A DNA stretch of 64,000 nucleotides from Pirellulales bacterium (GTDB taxonomy: Bacteria; Planctomycetota; Planctomycetia; Pirellulales; JAEUIK01): assembly GCA_019694435.1 (NCBI GenBank), contig JAIBBZ010000002.1:1-64000 (forward strand), given 5' to 3'. The number at the start of each line of letters is the position of its first letter. Position 1 is the stretch's first letter. Shown piece after piece: positions 27,331 through 36,700 of the stretch. The notes under the pieces are model-generated. The model did not search any database, had not been told where the DNA came from, and saw only the letters and a list, made by a program, of their open reading frames with translations. Made by a program: the position numbers and the translations under genes.

Positions 27331-28302
27331 ATGACGCGCGGCATTGCGATCTGTTGCATCTTGAGCGTCGCGCCTGTCGCTGTGGCGGCCGAGCGCGTGC
27401 GGCCGATCACCGACCCGGCGCAGGCCGGGCCCGACTTTGCCGTGCAAGGCGAATACGCCGGCCAGCTCGACGACGGCCGCAAGCTGGGCGTGCAAGTCGT
27501 TGCACTCGGCGGTGCGAAATTCGATGCCCGGGTGTTCAACGGTGGTCTGCCGGGCGCAGGCGCCGAATTGCCCGCGTATTTCGGTGCCCACGGCGAGACG
27601 GTCGACGGCACCACGACCTTCGTCAACCAGGCGGCCACGTTCAAGATCTGTGATGGCCGACTGGAATGGTTCGAGAGCGGTCTGAATTCGCTGGGCACCT
27701 TGTCGCGCGTCGAGCGCCAAAGCCCAACGCTCGGCCAGGCGCCACCGGCGGGGGCGCTCGTCCTGTTTAACGGTACCGACGCCGCCCAGTTCAAGTCGGG
27801 ACGCATGCTGCCCAATCAGACGATGCCCGCCGGTAGCGTCACGCGCCCGTTGATGGGCGACGGTACGCTGCACATCGAATTTCGCACGCCGTTTATGCCC
27901 CAGTCGCGCGGTCAGGACCGCGGCAACAGCGGCGTGTATTTGCAGGCCCGGTACGAGGTCCAGGTACTCGACAGCTTTGGCCTGCTGGGCCTCGACAACG
28001 AATGCGGGGGCCTCTACGGATTCAGCGCCCCGAAGGTGAACATGTGTTTGCCGCCGCTCACCTGGCAGACGTTCGATATCGATTTCACAGGACCGCGGTT
28101 CGACGTCGCCGGCCAAAAGACGGCCAACGCGCGGATCACCGTCCGCCACAACGGCGTCGTCGTGCAGGACGGCGTCGAGTTGCCGCACGAAAGCGGGTTA
28201 GGTCAGAAGGAATCGCCCGAGCCGGGACCGCTGCAATTGCAGTTTCACATGTGCCCCGTGCAATTCCGCAACATCTGGTGGCTCGAGAAGACGGCGCCGT
28301 AG
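27331..28302 (+). CDS. Second secreted DUF1080 protein, paralogue of the previous gene
   Basis: 323 residues from ATG 27331, with a signal peptide (about 1-20, ending AVAA). It repeats the upstream protein block by block: ITDPAQAGPDFAVQGEYAG against ITDVSKAGPDYQMQGEYEG, GALVLFNGTDAAQFKSG, RGNSGVYLQARYEVQVLDSFG, NECGGLYGFSAP and WQTFDIDFTGPRF. The tandem arrangement shows a local duplication. Some positions diverge: the first gene's EKETPGG-like loop is replaced by SGLGQKESPEPG. It converges with the M48 peptidase gene, whose stop is 38 bases away. With a terminator just upstream, it needs read-through or a promoter inside the preceding gene. Confidence 0.9.
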   Translation: MTRGIAICCILSVAPVAVAAERVRPITDPAQAGPDFAVQGEYAGQLDDGRKLGVQVVALGGAKFDARVFNGGLPGAGAELPAYFGAHGETVDGTTTFVNQAATFKICDGRLEWFESGLNSLGTLSRVERQSPTLGQAPPAGALVLFNGTDAAQFKSGRMLPNQTMPAGSVTRPLMGDGTLHIEFRTPFMPQSRGQDRGNSGVYLQARYEVQVLDSFGLLGLDNECGGLYGFSAPKVNMCLPPLTWQTFDIDFTGPRFDVAGQKTANARITVRHNGVVVQDGVELPHESGLGQKESPEPGPLQLQFHMCPVQFRNIWWLEKTAP

Positions 28303-28339
28303 CTGCCCGTGGCCGGCCAAGGCCGCGCTGCCTGTGGGT

Positions 28340-29488
28340 TCAAACCGTCACGTGGTCGGCCAGGGCAATTCGTTCGCCGATCGGCGGGTGGCTGTGAAAC
28401 AGGAACACCTCGACCGGGTGCGGGTCGGGATCGTCCTTGTTGAGCCGCGCCAACTTGTGAAACGCCGCGCGGTAGGCTGCGCGATCGCGCGTGCGCACCA
28501 GGGCATATGTATCGCATTGCCGCTCGAACCGGCGGCTGAGCACGTTCTGCACCGGCTCGAGCACCAGCGAGAACAGCGTCATCAAGAACATCACCAGGGG
28601 CAGAGCCGCGATCGGCAGGCCCGTACGATAAAACTCGGTGCCGCCCAGCCACGCCGCGAGCCCCCGATCGCAAAGCCACAAGCCCAGGCAACTGGCTCCC
28701 GCGCCGAAAGCGATCAGCTTAGGGATGTGGCGATGGACATGGTGGCCAATTTCGTGCGCCAGGATGACGTCGATCTCCTCGGGCGCGAAACCATCGAGCA
28801 GCGTGTCGCCCAGGATCACGCGCCGCGTCTGGCCCAGCCCGGCGAGCATGGCGTTGGCCTTGACGGTGTCTTTGCTCATCGCCATCCGATAGACCCCTTC
28901 GATCGACAAGCCTGTCCCTTGTGCCAGGCGACCGAAACGTTCGACCAGCTCGCCGCCTTCGAGGCGTTCGATCGTATAGAACAGCGGCAGGATCAGCACG
29001 GGCACCAACTGTCCCAGAAGCACGCTGACGGCGAAGAACACCGCCGCCGCGACGAGCCACCACATGGCGCCGGCGATCGAGACGATCGCGTAAAGCCCCG
29101 CGAACATCAACAGGCCGAAGACCAGCGTCAGCGTCACGCGCTTGGCATATTGCTGCCACCAGCGCAGGGTCGATTGCTGGCTGAGACCGAACCGTCGTTC
29201 GACGACCAGCCCGCTGTAGAACGACAGCGGCAGCGACACGGCAAAATGGCCCAGCACGATCGCGCCGAACATCGCCATGAATCGCAGTACGAGTGAGTCG
29301 GTCCGCGCAATCAGCCAGGCGTCGAGCGGCGCACCGAAGCCAAAGGCCGCCACGGCCAGGTAGCCGACGTCGAGCGCCTTGTCGGCCAGCTCGCAGGCCA
29401 ATTGGATGCGGCCGTATTCCCGCGCCTCGGCCAGTTCTTCGAGCGTCTGGCCCGTTTCGATCGTCTCGCTCGCCTGCGGTGCGCTCAT
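28340..29488 (-). CDS. M48 family membrane metallopeptidase
   Basis: 382 residues. Start ATG 29488 overlaps the stop of the methyltransferase gene (ATGA). Several membrane helices, including ones near residues 60-90, 110-170 and 275-315. The catalytic motif HEIGHHVHRH (HExxH) lies about two thirds along, preceded by VKANAMLAGLGQTRRVILGDTLL and followed by SRRFERQCDTYAL, which supplies the third zinc ligand region. The end HSHPPIGERIALA is also typical. Known: Ste24/HtpX-type proteases cleave at or within membranes, for CAAX processing in eukaryotes and quality control in bacteria. The layout is closer to Ste24 (N-terminal helices and a C-terminal protease) than to HtpX. Confidence 0.9.
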   Translation of the reverse strand: MSAPQASETIETGQTLEELAEAREYGRIQLACELADKALDVGYLAVAAFGFGAPLDAWLIARTDSLVLRFMAMFGAIVLGHFAVSLPLSFYSGLVVERRFGLSQQSTLRWWQQYAKRVTLTLVFGLLMFAGLYAIVSIAGAMWWLVAAAVFFAVSVLLGQLVPVLILPLFYTIERLEGGELVERFGRLAQGTGLSIEGVYRMAMSKDTVKANAMLAGLGQTRRVILGDTLLDGFAPEEIDVILAHEIGHHVHRHIPKLIAFGAGASCLGLWLCDRGLAAWLGGTEFYRTGLPIAALPLVMFLMTLFSLVLEPVQNVLSRRFERQCDTYALVRTRDRAAYRAAFHKLARLNKDDPDPHPVEVFLFHSHPPIGERIALADHVTV

Positions 29489-30144
29489 GGCTTGACGGCC
29501 ACCCAGGTCCAGTGGCGGTCGCTCGTCGCCGCCACCGTCTCGGGCCGGGCGCCAACCTGTGCGACGAGTGCGCGGATTTCGTCGAGCGTCAGTGCGGCGT
29601 GCAACGATTCTTCGAACAGCTGCTGCTGGCGCGGCGTGCACGTGCCCGCATGCGCGACCACGAGCTGCCGCAGCGCCGTTTCGTCGCCGGGCCGCATCAG
29701 GTCGCGAATGAACACGCGCCCGCCGGGCGCGGTTACGCGCCACGCTTCGCGCAGCACGGCGATCGGATCGGGAATATGGTGGATCAGACTGTTGGAAATG
29801 ACCGTGCGGAACCGGCCGTCGGCGTAGGGCAATGCCTTGGCGTCGGCGATCCACAAATGCACCCGATCGACGAGATCGGCCAGTACCACGTTGGCCTGGC
29901 CCAAGTCGAGCATCTCGGCCGACATGTCGAGGCCCCAGAGGTGCACGGCGGGCAGCGCTTGGGCCACGAGGACGGCCAGTTGCGCAGGCCCCGTGCCCAG
30001 ATCGAGCACGTCACTCTCGATCGGGCCGGAGGCGAGCAGTCCCTCGACGAACCACCGGTTCGGTTCGTCGTGGTCCATTTCGGCGTATTCGCGGGCATCC
30101 TCCTCGGTGTCCATGACCTCGGGTTCGAGGATCCGCTCGATCAT
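29485..30144 (-). CDS. Class I SAM-dependent methyltransferase
   Basis: 219 residues. Motif I VLDLGTGPAQLAVLVAQ, followed by WGLDMSAEMLDLGQANV (acidic end of beta-2), IADAKALPYADGRFRTVISNSLIHHIPDP (motif III/IV region) and LREAWRVTAPGGRVFIRDL (post-motif). This is a standard small-molecule methyltransferase fold. The N-terminal stretch has many acidic residues (DTEEDAREYAEMDHDEPNRWF). No substrate can be deduced. It is translationally coupled to the downstream M48 peptidase through an ATGA overlap, suggesting joint expression. Confidence 0.9.
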   Translation of the reverse strand: MIERILEPEVMDTEEDAREYAEMDHDEPNRWFVEGLLASGPIESDVLDLGTGPAQLAVLVAQALPAVHLWGLDMSAEMLDLGQANVVLADLVDRVHLWIADAKALPYADGRFRTVISNSLIHHIPDPIAVLREAWRVTAPGGRVFIRDLMRPGDETALRQLVVAHAGTCTPRQQQLFEESLHAALTLDEIRALVAQVGARPETVAATSDRHWTWVAVKP

Positions 30145-30179
30145 CGGCCGCCGTCTCCGCAGGAGTTAGGACGCCACAC

Positions 30180-31460
30180 TTACTTACCGATGGCCCGATG
30201 CACCGCCTCGGGGTCCGGGCCATGGGGCAGCGCCGCGAGAATCCGATCGAGCAGGGCGGGCTCCGCTTGCACGTGGATCGTGCGATGGACGTGCCCCAGC
30301 GACTCGCCCTGCTTCAAGGCCCGGGTCGGCGACAACGTCTCCAACTCGTAGAAGCCGCCCAGCGACTCGGCCCCCGGCTCGGTGGGCCCGTCGTTGTAGC
30401 TGTTGACGACGTCACCGGTGTACGGGTTGACTTGCGGCAGGTTCCAGAGATTGTTGATGTACGCGTGCTTCGTCGGGTCGGCCGGCACCGAAAAGATCAC
30501 CAGCGTCAGCACCTGAGCGTCGAGATCGAGCGACGCGATCCACGGCAGCGCCCGGGCCTGGCTGATGCCGATCTTCGAACGGAATTGGGCGTCGGCCTTG
30601 AACAGCACCACGCCGTCGAGGATTTTCAGGCGATCGGCCGGCGGGTTGAAGAAGTAGCTCGAAGTCACGATCGGCTCGTGCGGCAGCGGGGCCTCGCGAT
30701 AGGGCACGATGACCCAAGTATGGGGCCCCGGCCGGAACTGCCCCAGGCACCAGATCGATACCAGCCCCGTGGCCTCGTGCAGATCCTTGCCAGCGTTGGT
30801 GACGGTGTTGTCGGTTTCAAAGCCGACGTAACGCACGCCGGGCTGGACGAGCAACTCGCCGAGCTGCGGCCCGCACAGGGCCGAGCATTGTGGCACCGAC
30901 AACATGCGCACGGTGCGCACCACCTTGAAGGCCAGCGGCGTGTTGAAATAGTTGCGCAACTGCAGCGCGCGGGTCAGCCGCAGAAAGGGCGCCGACTTTT
31001 CACGGCTCAGGTCGAACGCTCCTTCGTTCAAGCCCGGCGGCGTCTGCCACTGGGACAGGATCTGCGGTTTGCCGGGCTGAAAGTACAGGGAAAAGGGCCC
31101 CGCCTCGGGCGACAGCCAGAAGCGATCTTCGCCGCCGAAGTTGTTAAACGTCGTGTCGCTCTTCTTACTGCCGGCGATGTACGTCTGGATGAATTCGCGG
31201 TTCACCCAGCCCAGGCTTGGGCCATCGAGCCCCCCGACAGTGCTCGTCATCACGCGACCCTGGTATTCCGGGCAGACGGCCACGCGTGCCTGTTCGCCTT
31301 CGGTCAGTTCCTCGACGGTGGTGAACTGGCGGAGAAACTCGATGTCTTGGCGGTAGGTGGGCGGATTTTCGGCTGCCATGCTGGCGGACCCTTCGACAAG
31401 GACAAGCACCGCAGCGATCAAACCGATCTGCGTTGCGATTCTCCGAACGAAGCGAGACAT
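30180..31460 (-). CDS. Secreted DUF6786-like protein
   Basis: 426 residues from ATG 31460; upstream in-frame sequence is Arg-rich without leader character. Signal peptide about 1-30 (ending SMAAE). The mature part reads as a beta-sandwich: RVAVCPEYQGRVMTSTVGG, GGEDRFWLSPEAGPFSLYFQPG, VGFETDNTVTN, GLVSIWCLGQF and HTWVIVPYRE. I associate this set with the DUF6786/galactose-mutarotase-like secreted proteins of Bacteroidetes and planctomycetes; that family label is from memory. Substrate unknown. It is transcribed away from the MarR gene. Confidence 0.72.
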   Translation of the reverse strand: MSRFVRRIATQIGLIAAVLVLVEGSASMAAENPPTYRQDIEFLRQFTTVEELTEGEQARVAVCPEYQGRVMTSTVGGLDGPSLGWVNREFIQTYIAGSKKSDTTFNNFGGEDRFWLSPEAGPFSLYFQPGKPQILSQWQTPPGLNEGAFDLSREKSAPFLRLTRALQLRNYFNTPLAFKVVRTVRMLSVPQCSALCGPQLGELLVQPGVRYVGFETDNTVTNAGKDLHEATGLVSIWCLGQFRPGPHTWVIVPYREAPLPHEPIVTSSYFFNPPADRLKILDGVVLFKADAQFRSKIGISQARALPWIASLDLDAQVLTLVIFSVPADPTKHAYINNLWNLPQVNPYTGDVVNSYNDGPTEPGAESLGGFYELETLSPTRALKQGESLGHVHRTIHVQAEPALLDRILAALPHGPDPEAVHRAIGK

Positions 31461-31566
31461 GCGTGGAATTCCCTCGTGGGGGGAGCGCTTGGGACGTGCC
31501 GCGGGGAAGGCACTCCGCCGCAATCTAGCGGCCGGCAATCCCCGTCGCAAATGCTTGACAGCAAAG

Positions 31567-31617
31567 TTGTTGGCTTTGTGCCAGGCAAGTAGAATCTTAG
31601 GGGTCTGCGGAACAGAC
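31567..31617 (+). promoter_or_regulatory. Candidate promoter and operator upstream of the MarR gene
   Basis: TTGTTG (31567-31572), 17 bases, TAGAAT (31590-31595), followed within eight bases by the inverted repeat GTCTG-CGGAA-CAGAC (31603-31617). An inverted repeat over the expected transcription start fits autorepression by the MarR protein. The -35 is weak. Confidence 0.35.
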
Positions 31618-31704
31618 AACCTTCGCCGTGGCTGGTGCGCGAGGCGCCCGGCGCGGACTGGATCGATGAGAGGCACCGGGTCCTACGGCCCAGCGGGAGC
31701 GCGA

Positions 31705-32211
31705 ATGCTGCAATACGACTTTGAACGCAGTGTAGGTTACTGGATTTTTGCCACCGCGCATGAACTGGCATGCGCCATGAACGAAAAGCTCCAGTCGATG
31801 GGCATTACCTACCGGCAATGGGAGGTACTGGCCTGGTTGTCGTTCGAGCAGGGCTTGTCGCAAACCGAGCTGGCCGAGCGCATGGGCATCGAATCGCCGA
31901 CGCTCGTCGGCGTGCTCGATCGCATGGAACGCGACGGCTGGATTCAACGCGTGCCCAGCGAGACCGACCGCCGCAAGAAGATCATCCACACCACCGACAA
32001 GGTTGAACCGGCCTGGGCCCAGATGATTCAATGCGGCCTGGAAGTGCGCAACAAGGCGACTGCCGGGCTCAGCGAGTCACAGCTCGACTCACTGCGCGAG
32101 ATCCTCAACACGATTCGCGACAACCTCTCGATCGGGCCCATCTCGCGCAAGACCAAGAACCGCGAAACATCCAGCCCGGTTGAACCCGTTGCCGAGGCGG
32201 GTGGTCAATAA
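31705..32211 (+). CDS. MarR-family transcriptional regulator
   Basis: 168 residues. ATG 31705 follows GGGAGC; the frame is open upstream but without recognisable sequence. The winged-helix core is clear: TYRQWEVLAWLSFEQGLSQTELAERMGIESPTLVGVLDRMERDGWIQRVPSETDRRKKIIHTT. It includes the recognition helix and the DRR wing that MarR proteins use for DNA contact. A helical dimerisation C-terminus follows. It is followed on the same strand by an RND adaptor and pump, a classic arrangement in which a MarR repressor controls an efflux operon. The inducer is unknown. Confidence 0.93.
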   Translation: MLQYDFERSVGYWIFATAHELACAMNEKLQSMGITYRQWEVLAWLSFEQGLSQTELAERMGIESPTLVGVLDRMERDGWIQRVPSETDRRKKIIHTTDKVEPAWAQMIQCGLEVRNKATAGLSESQLDSLREILNTIRDNLSIGPISRKTKNRETSSPVEPVAEAGGQ

Positions 32212-32351
32212 CCCTGCGGTGAGCGCTGGTTTTCCGCAGTGAAGGCGTGTTGCTGGGACGACGCCTTTGGCACCTGCAGGTTCGGGCGTGGTGCCAAATT
32301 GCCCGGGGGGAAAGGGTCCAGTCGCTGCGGCCCTGGACTACAATAGGTTCG

Positions 32352-33683
32352 ATGATCGTCCAGCCTGCGCTCCGCACTCGTCTGTTGGTCTTGCTGTTGG
32401 CCGTTGGGCCCTGCGCCGGGGGTTGCGCGCGCCAACAGGCGGAGAAGCCGTCTAAGCCCCTACCCCACGTCAAGGTTGCACCGCTCCATCGCGGCCCCGT
32501 GGCAGCGCGGGTATCGACGGTGGGCACGATCGTCGCCGTCGAGCGCAGTCGCGTCGCATCGAGGGCCGGCGGCCAGGTCGAAGAGTACCCGCTGCGCGAG
32601 GGAGCCGCGATCCAGGCCGGCGACATGCTGGCCAAGCTGCGCACCGAAACCATGGAGATCCAATTGGGGGCCGCGCGGGCCCTGGCCCGGCAGGCCGAGC
32701 AGGAATACACGCGGCTCCAGGCAGGCTACCGGCCCGAGGAGATCGCGGCGGCCGAGGCCCGCATGAAGGCGGCCCAAGCCGTGGCGTCGCGTAGCACGAG
32801 CGATCTGGAACGGAAAAAGCAGCTCTTCGGCCAGCACACCATCTCGCAGCAAGAACTCGACGACGCCACGTTCGAAGAAAGCCGCGCCGCGCAAACCTTG
32901 GCCGAGCTGCGTGCCGATTTCGAGATGAAACGCAACGGCTATCGTCCCGAGGAGATCGAGGCGGCCCGCGCGGCGAGCGATGCCGAGCAGCAAAAGGTGC
33001 TCGAAATCGAGGAAGAAATCCGCAAGCGGACGATCCGCGCGCCGTGGTCGGGCTACCTGGTCGAGAAGCTCGTCGACGTCGGCGAATGGGTCACCGAAGG
33101 TGGCACCGTGGCGACGCTCGTGAATCTGGACGAGGTCGAGGTCGAGATTAACGTCGACGAGCGGTGGATCAACCTGGTGCAAGTTGGCGGCGAAGTGGCC
33201 GTCTTGCTCGATGCCCTGCCTGGAGCGACGTTCGCCGGCAAGGTGCGCACGATCGTGCCGCGGTCGAACTGGGAACAAGGCAGCCGCAGCTTCCCCGTCA
33301 TCGTACGGGTCAAGAACGAACTGGCCGACGGCCAGCCGCGGCTCAAGGAAGGCATGGTCGCGCGGGTCGAATTTCAGGGGCCGTCGCACGCCGCGATCCT
33401 GGCGCACAAGGACTCGATCGTCCGCGCCAGCGGCAAGCCGATCGTGTTCGTCGTCAAAGGGGAAGAAGTTCGCGGCGTCGAGGTGGTCGAGGGATTGAGT
33501 GAAGGCGAATTCATCGAAATCACCGGCGACGTGCACGAGGGCGACGTCGTCGTGACCGAGGGGGCCGAACGCGTGCGGCCGTTCGAAAAAGTCGTCGTCC
33601 AACAGGCGCCCGCGGCCGACAGCCCGCGGGTGGCCAAGGAGCCGGCCAACGCGCCGCGCGCGCCAGAAGCGGCCGGCAGCTAG
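32352..33683 (+). CDS. RND efflux adaptor (membrane fusion) lipoprotein
   Basis: 443 residues from ATG 32352. The leader ends in a lipobox (GPCAGGC), so the mature protein should start at Cys 24-25 and be lipid-anchored. HlyD/AcrA-type order: beta-barrel start VKVAPLHRGPVAARVSTVGTIV, lipoyl half-motifs SRVASRAGGQVEEYPLREGAAIQAGDMLAKL and TIRAPWSGYLVEKLVDVGEWVTEGG, and between them a long helical hairpin with two repeats of GYRPEEIEAA. The membrane-proximal domain is at the end. A TACAAT hexamer lies seven bases before the ATG, so a leaderless transcript is possible in addition to co-transcription with the MarR gene. It pairs with the pump gene 93 bases downstream. Confidence 0.92.
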   Translation: MIVQPALRTRLLVLLLAVGPCAGGCARQQAEKPSKPLPHVKVAPLHRGPVAARVSTVGTIVAVERSRVASRAGGQVEEYPLREGAAIQAGDMLAKLRTETMEIQLGAARALARQAEQEYTRLQAGYRPEEIAAAEARMKAAQAVASRSTSDLERKKQLFGQHTISQQELDDATFEESRAAQTLAELRADFEMKRNGYRPEEIEAARAASDAEQQKVLEIEEEIRKRTIRAPWSGYLVEKLVDVGEWVTEGGTVATLVNLDEVEVEINVDERWINLVQVGGEVAVLLDALPGATFAGKVRTIVPRSNWEQGSRSFPVIVRVKNELADGQPRLKEGMVARVEFQGPSHAAILAHKDSIVRASGKPIVFVVKGEEVRGVEVVEGLSEGEFIEITGDVHEGDVVVTEGAERVRPFEKVVVQQAPAADSPRVAKEPANAPRAPEAAGS

Positions 33684-33776
33684 TCGTTTAGTCGTTCACA
33701 TCACTGCTACTACCTACCTGCGTGCGGCGCCGCGCGTGAGAAGACCACGCCGCCCTGCAACCGCGGGCGACCACCA

Positions 33777-36700
33777 ATGCTACTTTCCGACTACTCGATC
33801 GATAATCCGGTCAAGGTCGCCGTCGGCGTGGTGCTGGTCGGTTTGTTCGGCGCGCTGGCGTTCGTGCAGATTCCCGTGCAGCTCACGCCCGAAGTGGTCA
33901 AACCGACCGTGGCGGTCATGACGTTCTGGCCCGGCTCGAGCCCCGGCGAAGTCGAGACCGAGATCATCGCCAAGCAGGAGGAGCAACTGCAGGACGTCGA
34001 GGGGATGATCGATTTTCGCAGCACGTCGGGCTACGGCTTCGGCGAAATCGAGATGGAATTCGCCGTCGGCACCGATTTGAACGCGACCCTGCTGAAGGTG
34101 AACAACAAGCTCTCGCAGGTGCGTGAAAAGCCTGAGGATGCGGACGAGCCGATCATTCGTTCGGTCAGCGCCAATTCCAGCTCGATTGCCTACATCAATC
34201 TGGTGCCGGCACCGCCTTCGCACGCTCAATTGCAGGCCCTGGTGCGCGAACACCCCGAGTTGGCCGACCCCGTCGCGCCGCTGCTGGCGCAACAGGTGGT
34301 CGATGTGCCGACGGTTTACCGGCTGGCGCGCACTTACCCGGCCGTGCGCGAGTTGCTCAAGAACGATCCCCGCGTCAACTCGCTACGGACGTTTGCCGAG
34401 GATGAGCTGGCCGCGCGCGTCGAGCGCGTCGAAGGGGTGGGCGAATGCGAAGTGTACGGCGGCAGCGAGCAGGAGCTGCGCGTGATTTTCAATCCCGTGA
34501 AGCTGGCCGCCCATCGGATCACGCTGGGCGAGCTGCGCGCGGCGCTGGCAAGGGAGAATACCAATGTCTCGGCGGGCGATCTCTGGGAATCGCGCCGCAG
34601 TTACGTGATTCGCACGCTGGGGCAATTCGCTTCGGGCGACGAGGTGGGCAGCGTCATCGTGGCGCAGCGCGACGGCGCCCCGGTCTATGTGCGCGACCTG
34701 GCCCGGGTCGAGCTGTCGTCCAAGAAGACGCTTGGCGTGGGCCATCAACGCGGCGTCGACATGCTCACGCTGGCCGTCAAGCGCCAGCAGGGCGCCAACG
34801 TGATTCGCGTCATGGAAGGCGTTCGCGCCGCGGTCGACGAGCTCAACGCCGGGCTGCTCGCGTCGCGTGGGCTGTACCTGATGCTCAGCTACGACGAGAC
34901 GGTCTACATCAACTCGGCCATCGGCCTGGTGACCGGCAATTTCTGGGTGGGAGGGCTGCTTTCCGTCTCGATCCTACTCGTGGTGCTGCGCAATTGGCGG
35001 GCCACGCTGGTGATTTCGCTGGCGATTCCGATTTGCGCCATCGCGACGTTCCTGGTGATCCGCATGCTGGGGCGCTCCATCAACGTCGTCAGCCTGGCCG
35101 GGATGGCGTTTGCCGTCGGCATGGTCGTCGATAACGCGATCGTCGTACTCGAGAACATTTTCTCGCGCTACCAGAACGGCGAACGCCCGCGCGTCGCCGC
35201 TAGCCGCGGAACAAGCGAAGTCTGGGGCGCCGTGCTCGCCAGCACCGCCACGACGGTGGCCGTCTTTCTGCCCGTGATTTTCATCCAGGAGGAAGCCGGC
35301 CAGTTGTTCCGCGATATCTCGATCGCCATTGCCGCGGGCGTCGCGCTGAGCCTGGTCGTGTCGCTTACCGTCGTGCCGAGCGCCACGCGCTGGTTGCTGG
35401 CGGACAAGCGAGTTCCTACCGCGCGGCCTGCTGCAGTGTCGAAAGCCACCTGGTATGGCCGGTTGATCGATCGCTGCGGCAGTGCGGGCAATGCCGCCAT
35501 TCTGCGGATCGCCAGTCAATTGACGACCGGCCACTTGGGCTGGTTCGGTTCGGTGTTGTTCGCCGCCATGTTCGGCCTCGGTGTCTGGGGCTGCTTGCCA
35601 CGGACTCGAACCCTGCCCGGGGCCGAGCCGCCGTTTCCGCCCGTGGCCTGGCCCTGGATCGCGGCGGCCGTGGTCGCCGTGGGCATCTTTGTGGCGATGC
35701 TGCGCGCCTGGCCGCGGTTGTCGATTGCGATCTCGACGTTCGTGTTGTGTGGCGGTGTCACGCTGATGCTCTTGCCCGACGCGGAGTACTTGCCCGAGGG
35801 GAACAAGAACCTCGTGTTTGCCAGCCTGTCGCCGCCGCCGGGGTACAACGTCGACCAGCTCTTGGCCTTGGGCCAGACCGTCGAGTCGCGGTTGGAGCCC
35901 TACTGGGAAGCGAAGCCGGGCACGCCCGAGGCCGCGCGGCTGACCGATGGCCCGTTGATTGACAATTTCTTCCTCGTGGCCCGCGGCGGACGCATCTTCA
36001 TGGGCGCCCGCGCCGTGGTTCCCGAGCAGGCCAAAGACCTGGTGCCGCTGCTGCAGCGCGCCACGCAAGGCTTGCCGGGAGTCATGTCGTTCGTCAGCCA
36101 GGCCAGCTTGTTCGAGCGCAACCTGGCCACGGGCCGCACAATCGACATCGAGATCACCGGACCGAAGCTCGAACAGCTCGTCGACCTGGGACGCAAGGTG
36201 ATGCTCGGCGTGCAAGAGATCTACCCGGTGACGACCGAGACGAGCGTGCAGCCGATTCCTAGCCTTGACCTGGGCACGAGCGAGTTGCACATCCGCCGGC
36301 ACCCGGAAAAAGCCGCGCAGTATGGCGTCAGCACGACCGAGTTGGGCTACGCGATCGACGCGCTGAACGACGGCGCATTTGCCGGCACCTATTGGCACAA
36401 CGGCAAGGAGATCGACCTGGTGCTCTACGGCGATGCCGAGTACAGCCGCCGCACGCAGGACATCGCCGCGCTGCCGTTGGCCGCACCCAACGGGCAGTTG
36501 GTTCGTGTCGGCGACGTGGCCGACGTCCGATTGCAGCCGGGCGCCGAGTCGATCTTGCGGATTGACCGCCAGAAGGCGATCACGATTCAAGTGCGGCCAG
36601 GCAGCAGCATTCCGCTCGAAACCGCCATGCGACGGATTCAAGCCGAGGTGGTCGACCCCTTGGTCGATTCGCCCGAGGCCCAGGGTGGCTTGTACCGCTT

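Noticed and set aside
31555-31560. Perfect TTGACA hexamer upstream of the MarR gene
   Set aside because: The nearest good -10 (TAGAAT at 31590) is 29 bases away, too far; the weaker TTGTTG at 31567 has correct spacing.
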